Of a stretch of 64,000 nt of DNA, positions 60,368 through 64,000 are shown one piece after another (within the stretch, counting starts at the first letter, position 1; every line of letters begins with the position of its first letter). Location: NCBI GenBank assembly GCA_040394475.1, contig JBEBSD010000007.1:62001-126000 (forward strand), written 5' to 3'. The DNA comes from JBEBSD01 sp040394475 (GTDB taxonomy: Bacteria; Bacteroidota; Bacteroidia; Cytophagales; Spirosomataceae). Both the position numbers and the translations under genes were made by a program. Under the pieces are notes generated by a model. The model did no database searches. It was not told the DNA's origin and saw nothing but the letters and a program-made list of their open reading frames with translations.

Positions 60368-61219
60368 GTGCGGCAAGTTACTAAAAAAACACTCAATATC
60401 AGGGGAGAATTGCTTGTTCTGGACAAGCCGGTAGTGATGGGGATATTAAACAGGACCCCGGATTCTTTTTTTTCATCCAGCCGGATTCATGAGAAAACCC
60501 TGGGTGAAATCAACGATCTGGCCGGTAAAATGCTGGAAGAAGGAGCGACCATGCTGGACATCGGGGGGTATTCGACCCGTCCCGGGGCCAGGTCTGTGTC
60601 GGAGCAGGAGGAGTCGGACCGGGTACTGCCGGTAGTGGAAGCGCTGGTTCGTGCCTACCCGAAGGCGGTACTGTCGGTCGATACGTTCCGGGCGGAAGTG
60701 GCGCGGCGGGCGGTGGGTGCGGGAGCGGCTATCGTAAACGATGTCTCGGGAGGAACGCTGGATCCGGAAATGGTTACAACCGTTGCGGAATTGGGAGTCC
60801 CTTATGTCCTGATGCACATGCGGGGAACACCGGATACGATGAACACCTTGACCACCTATGAGCGGTTGGCCGTCGATATTCTGAAGGATCTGCAGCAAAA
60901 GTTGTCGGAGCTGCGTAAGCAAGGGGTCGCCGATGTCATCATTGACCCGGGGTTTGGCTTTGCCAAAACCGCTGTCCAGAATTTTGAGCTGCTGCGGGAG
61001 TTGGAATTATTCCATATGCTGGACTGTCCGTTACTGGTGGGAATCTCCCGGAAGCGGATGATCTGGCAGTCACTGGGTATTACGGCAGATGCTGCACTTA
61101 ACGGAACGACGGTGCTGAATACCATTGCACTCTGGCAGGGAGCGGCTATCGTAAGGGTGCACGACGTAAAAGAGGCACGGGAAGCGGTGGTGTTGGTAGA
61201 GGCGCTGCGCAACGGTTGA
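60368..61219 (+). CDS. folP: Dihydropteroate synthase
   Basis: The protein has 283 residues from GTG 60368. GILNRTPDSFFSSS, MLDIGGYSTRPGA and IDPGFGFAKT are the pterin-binding signatures, and SVDTFRAEVA and VNDVSGG follow the family. It joins 6-hydroxymethyl-dihydropterin diphosphate to p-aminobenzoate in folate synthesis and is the sulfonamide target. It is divergent from DUF1599. In related genomes cdaA comes next; here a minus-strand MBL gene lies in between. Confidence 0.95.
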   Translation: MRQVTKKTLNIRGELLVLDKPVVMGILNRTPDSFFSSSRIHEKTLGEINDLAGKMLEEGATMLDIGGYSTRPGARSVSEQEESDRVLPVVEALVRAYPKAVLSVDTFRAEVARRAVGAGAAIVNDVSGGTLDPEMVTTVAELGVPYVLMHMRGTPDTMNTLTTYERLAVDILKDLQQKLSELRKQGVADVIIDPGFGFAKTAVQNFELLRELELFHMLDCPLLVGISRKRMIWQSLGITADAALNGTTVLNTIALWQGAAIVRVHDVKEAREAVVLVEALRNG

Positions 61220-61229
61220 AAGCAGGAAA

Positions 61230-61925
61230 TTATACGGCTTTCCCAAATGTTGCCTGTAACCGTGCATTGGCGTTTGCCGTCAAGGGATTCCCATGCCCGA
61301 AAACGGCTTTGTCAAAATCAAGAGCTGCTGCTTTTTGGATACTCCGGATTCCGACGGCCCGGTCTTCATAAACGGTACTGAGAGCGGGACCCATGATATT
61401 GGCGCAGATGTCGCCGGCAATAAGTATCCCTTCATTCTGTACCAGGAGCGAAATGTGACCAAGGCTGTGACCGGGAGTATGTATTACTACTATACCCCCG
61501 GCAATAGGAAGGACATCCTGATCGCAGAGGTATTCATCCACCGTAACAGCATCGACGCTGGTAGGGCTTCTTTTGATAAAGGTATTAAAAATAAGCCAGT
61601 TGAGTAGGCCTGGCGAGCGCGTACTGGGCAGGCGTCCCGTGAGGCCGCGCTGCAGCAGGAGTGCATCTTCCTGATGCGCGTATACCGGTATCTTAAGTGT
61701 CGTGCTTAGCGCAGCGGCACTGCCGGAATGATCGGGGTGAGCGTGTGTCAGAATAATTTGCCGGATATCGTCCGGGTTTTTTCCGACCTTCTTCAAGGCC
61801 CTGAAAATCTTTTCCTGGCCGTCAGGATAACCGGTATCTACCAGTGTCAGGCCGTTACTCTCTATGATAAATGCATTGACAGCCCCTAGTGATAGCTGAT
61901 AAACGGAAGGCGAAACCTTTTTCAT
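61230..61925 (-). CDS. MBL-fold metallohydrolase
   Basis: The protein has 231 residues. The zinc motif HAHPDHSG is followed by HTPGHSLGHIS, AGDI and GHGNP, the complete metal-binding set of the metallo-beta-lactamase superfamily. Substrates may be hydroxyacylglutathione-like thioesters, lactones or others. No partner gene indicates which. It is transcribed toward folP, whose stop is 11 bp from its own, and interrupts the folP-cdaA order. Confidence 0.88.
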   Translation of the reverse strand: MKKVSPSVYQLSLGAVNAFIIESNGLTLVDTGYPDGQEKIFRALKKVGKNPDDIRQIILTHAHPDHSGSAAALSTTLKIPVYAHQEDALLLQRGLTGRLPSTRSPGLLNWLIFNTFIKRSPTSVDAVTVDEYLCDQDVLPIAGGIVVIHTPGHSLGHISLLVQNEGILIAGDICANIMGPALSTVYEDRAVGIRSIQKAAALDFDKAVFGHGNPLTANANARLQATFGKAV

Positions 61926-62176
61926 AAGCGGGCATTTTATTAAGCCAGGGAACCAGAATGAAGACGATAAGCAGTCGTCAGTGCGTTAAAGGTAAGAAAA
62001 AGTAGAAAATCTCGGGAAATAGTAGCAATATTGGCCCTGAAAATCAATAATTTTCGTACGGTAACCGGGCTTGATATTAAAGTGCTGGTAATCAATTTCT
62101 TGTGGATTTGTAGGTAACTGATACGGAATTCCGCAAACACGAAAAAAGCGAAAAAACGAAAAATCAAGTATTATCC

Positions 62177-62998
62177 ATGAAAATAGGGTTTCTTACAATT
62201 GATTGGACCGATATCCTGGATATAACCCTGGTATCCTTATTGCTGTACCAGGTCTACTACCTGGTAAGGGGGAGTATTGCGAGCCGGGTGTTTACAGGCT
62301 ATATGATGCTCTATATCTTTTACCTGATCATTAAGGGGTTGGGATTGGAGTTAATGACGGCCATTCTCCAGTATTTTATGGGAGTAGGAGCTGTTGCCCT
62401 GATCGTGATTTTCCAGCAGGAAATCAGGCGGTTTCTGCTCATTTTGGGAAAGTCGGCCATGTTTACCAATAACCGCTTTCTGGCACGGTTTTTCGGCGAG
62501 GCCGTCAATACAATGGAAACGGAAACCCTGAAAACGGTGGTGGAGGCTGCGAGGGCTATAGCGGCAGAATTTAACGGGGCATTAATTGTGGTCCGTAAAA
62601 GAGATGAGCTGGATAAATATGCGGAAACCGGCGTGATGCTTAATGCACTGGTATCCAAACCGCTGCTGATTGCTATTTTTAGCCAGTACAGTAATCTAAA
62701 CGAAGGGGCGGTGATCATTGCAGACGGCCGGATGGTGGCCGCTCATTGTGTATTACCCGTTATGGAAGGAAACGGTATCCCCGAAACGATAGGGTTCAGG
62801 CACCGCGCGGCTATGGGAATGAGCGATGCCACCGATGCTGCTGTGATTGTCATTTCCGAGCAAACCGGCAAAATCTCGCTGGCGATCAACTCCCGCCTGA
62901 TCAGCAACCTGTCTGCCAGGGAAGCCGAGGTCCAGCTGAATGCCTATCTCAATGCCGACGAACGGCCTGCAACGGGTCAAAAATCATCTGCTATCTGA
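62177..62998 (+). CDS. cdaA: Diadenylate cyclase CdaA with DGA-to-EGA change
   Basis: The protein has 273 residues. Two or three N-terminal helices (DITLVSLLLYQVYYLV, MMLYIFYLIIKGLG) are followed by a DisA_N domain. The RHR motif is intact at 208-210 (FRHRAAMGMSDATDA). However, the usual LHDGAVII sequence reads LNEGAVII (E176-G177-A178). CdaA joins two ATP molecules into c-di-AMP, and the DGA aspartate takes part in metal and ATP binding. Whether glutamate supports activity is unclear. No CdaR (YbbR) gene follows, as is usual in this phylum. Confidence 0.85.
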   Translation: MKIGFLTIDWTDILDITLVSLLLYQVYYLVRGSIASRVFTGYMMLYIFYLIIKGLGLELMTAILQYFMGVGAVALIVIFQQEIRRFLLILGKSAMFTNNRFLARFFGEAVNTMETETLKTVVEAARAIAAEFNGALIVVRKRDELDKYAETGVMLNALVSKPLLIAIFSQYSNLNEGAVIIADGRMVAAHCVLPVMEGNGIPETIGFRHRAAMGMSDATDAAVIVISEQTGKISLAINSRLISNLSAREAEVQLNAYLNADERPATGQKSSAI

Positions 62999-63024
62999 GT
63001 AGGGAATAAATTTCTTTCGATCTC

Positions 63025-63056
63025 TTTGGAAAATAGGCGTTTATCTGGTAATTTTG
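63025..63056 (+). promoter_or_regulatory. Promoter of the rpsF operon
   Basis: TTTG (63025-63028) and TAATTTTG (63049-63056) have the 20-bp spacing of the Bacteroidota -33/-7 promoter. It lies 113 bp before rpsF, leaving a leader of about 105 nt. Confidence 0.65.
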
Positions 63057-63076
63057 CCCCCTCTTTTAGGAATCCC

Positions 63077-63140
63077 CCGGAACACAGGCGCTGCCGGCAG
63101 GCCGTTTGCTGCACTCCGGAAGGAGGACTTATAAGGAGGT
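63077..63140 (+). promoter_or_regulatory. rpsF leader with palindromes and two AAGGAGG sites
   Basis: The leader holds a short outer pairing (CCGGA 63077-63081 and TCCGG 63115-63119) around the 10-bp palindrome CTGCCGGCAG (63091-63100). Two perfect Shine-Dalgarno-like AAGGAGG copies follow (63120-63126 and 63133-63139), but the ATG at 63169 is 29 nt or more away, too far for normal initiation. It may be an autoregulatory leader for S6/S18. Confidence 0.45.
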
Positions 63141-63168
63141 AATTCTAACCAAATAAACTGTAAGTAGC

Positions 63169-63546
63169 ATGTCAAAACAGTATGAAACGGTGTTCATTTT
63201 AACTCCCGTCTTATCTGATGTACAGGTAAGGGACGCCGTTGACAAGTTCCGTACGATCCTGACCGAAAATGGTGGGGAAATCGTACACGAAGAGGACTGG
63301 GGATTGCGCAAACTGGCCTATCCCATTCAAAAGAAAAACTCCGGTTTTTACCACCTGCTGGAATTTTCAGCTCCGGGTGCAGCCATTGACGTGATGGAAA
63401 CAGAATTCCGTCGTGACGAACGTGTGATCCGTTTCTTAACGGTAGCATTAGACAAGCATGCCCTTGCCTACAACGAAAAAAGACGTAAAGGGCAGGTAGG
63501 TAGAAAGAAGGAAGTAACCGAGACAAAAACCGAATCTGAAGGATAA
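63169..63546 (+). CDS. rpsF: Small ribosomal subunit protein bS6
   Basis: The protein has 125 residues. It starts MSKQYETVFILTPVLSDVQV and has WGLRKLAYPIQKKNSGFYHL with the S6 core, then an extended basic/acidic tail (KEVTETKTESEG). bS6 pairs with bS18 on the platform of the 30S subunit. It heads the operon with rpsR (3 bp spacing) and rplI. Confidence 0.97.
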   Translation: MSKQYETVFILTPVLSDVQVRDAVDKFRTILTENGGEIVHEEDWGLRKLAYPIQKKNSGFYHLLEFSAPGAAIDVMETEFRRDERVIRFLTVALDKHALAYNEKRRKGQVGRKKEVTETKTESEG

Positions 63547-63549
63547 GCT

Positions 63550-63801
63550 ATGACACTTGTAAACGAGCCGGTTGAAAAAAGTGCCAACCGCAAAAAATAT
63601 TGCCGCTTCAAAAAAGCCGGTATCAAGTATATCGATTATAAAGACCCTAATTTCTTGTTGAAATTGGTCAACGAACAGGGAAAAATCCTGCCGCGTCGCC
63701 TGACCGGTACCAGTCTGAAGTATCAGCGTAAAGTGGCTCAGGCCATCAAACGTTCGCGTCATCTGGCCCTGATGCCATTTGTAGGGGATCAATTGAAATA
63801 A
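63550..63801 (+). CDS. rpsR: Small ribosomal subunit protein bS18
   Basis: The protein has 83 residues. KKYCRFKKAGIKYIDYKDPN, LPRRLTGTSLKYQRKVAQAI and KRSRHLALMPFV are the S18 signatures. It binds 16S rRNA next to bS6 and bS21. Spacing of 3 bp from rpsF suggests translational coupling. rplI follows. Confidence 0.97.
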   Translation: MTLVNEPVEKSANRKKYCRFKKAGIKYIDYKDPNFLLKLVNEQGKILPRRLTGTSLKYQRKVAQAIKRSRHLALMPFVGDQLK

Positions 63802-63827
63802 TCATTTAGAAGGTTCGTATTGAAGAT

Positions 63828-64000
63828 ATGGAAATCATACTGTTAACAGATATCGCAGGGATAGGTTATAAAAACGACATTCTTTCCGTAAAGCCCGGAT
63901 ATGGTCGTAATTACCTGATCCCTCAGGGCTATGCCGTCCTGGCGACTAAAACCAACCGGAAGGTGGTGGAAGAGAACATTCGCCAGGCAGCGCATAAGGC
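63828..64000 (+). CDS. rplI: Large ribosomal subunit protein bL9 (3' partial)
   Basis: The first 57 codons read MEIILLTDIAGIGYKNDILS then VKPGYGRNYLIPQGYAVLAT, the bL9 N-terminal domain with the conserved GYGRNYLIP motif. The gene runs off the window end. bL9 extends from the L1 stalk base of the 50S subunit. It lies 26 bp after rpsR. Confidence 0.95.
   Translation, partial: MEIILLTDIAGIGYKNDILSVKPGYGRNYLIPQGYAVLATKTNRKVVEENIRQAAHK

Overview
The window reads as chromosomal DNA of a Bacteroidota bacterium, most likely from the Chitinophagales/Cytophagales side of the phylum; no rRNA or tRNA is present to place it further. Support comes from several directions: TAnnTTTG-type -7 promoter boxes, almost no useful Shine-Dalgarno sites, family-typical proteins (DUF4834, DUF1599, the BT_3928 family, DUF4838, golvesin-tailed FAD oxidoreductases, HEVGH-type DUF5117 metalloproteases) and gene orders such as MCE-amidase opposite lptD and ftsK-lolA. 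By eye the DNA is about half G+C, with an AT-richer, gene-poor stretch near 55.0-57.1 kb.

Layout. 0-5 kb: end of a SPASM radical-SAM gene, then envelope genes (mlaD-like, amidase, lptD). 5-12.7 kb: epimerase, TPR protein, a DUF4838 lipoprotein with a decayed AAA/DUF4143 ATPase remnant beside it, a GT9 glycosyltransferase and an M16 peptidase. 12.7-24.3 kb: a secreted zinc protease and housekeeping genes (pyrD, ftsK, lolA, pdxJ, yqeY, cvpA, rlmN, pit). 24.3-28.2 kb: uspA behind a sigma-54-like promoter, queG, grpE-dnaJ. 28.2-28.9 kb: a nested tandem-repeat array. 28.9-36 kb: two tandem FAD lipoproteins, fabG, doxX, an SDR and a very regular heptamer array. 36-46.5 kb: a YdiJ-like FAD/Fe-S fusion, thrA-thrB, an IscA-like protein, yebC and DUF4834. 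46.9-55 kb: an esterase lipoprotein with an HGSNAT-like membrane acyltransferase, then murC-ftsQ-ftsA-ftsZ and a pseudouridine synthase. 55-57.1 kb: accessory DNA with a LuxR-type regulator and decayed ORFs. 57.1-64 kb: tauE, DUF1599-BT_3928-aroK, folP, an MBL hydrolase, cdaA and the rpsF-rpsR-rplI operon.

Most genes act in envelope biogenesis (LPS assembly, lipoprotein transport, peptidoglycan synthesis and division), amino-acid and cofactor synthesis, and protein or RNA quality control. The accessory content is mainly secreted enzymes and lipoproteins.

The most unusual signal lies between the genes. At least six intergenic sites carry tandem repeats with an exact 7-bp period but different unit sequences, and four of them end within about 5-20 bp of a start codon. 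A related nested array (a 42-bp core plus GGGGAAY heptamers, eight copies) follows dnaJ. Other points worth checking are a CdaA whose DGA catalytic motif reads EGA, two perfect AAGGAGG sequences far upstream of rpsF, a sigma-54-like promoter before uspA, and an in-frame 15-bp tandem repeat inside the FAD/Fe-S gene.
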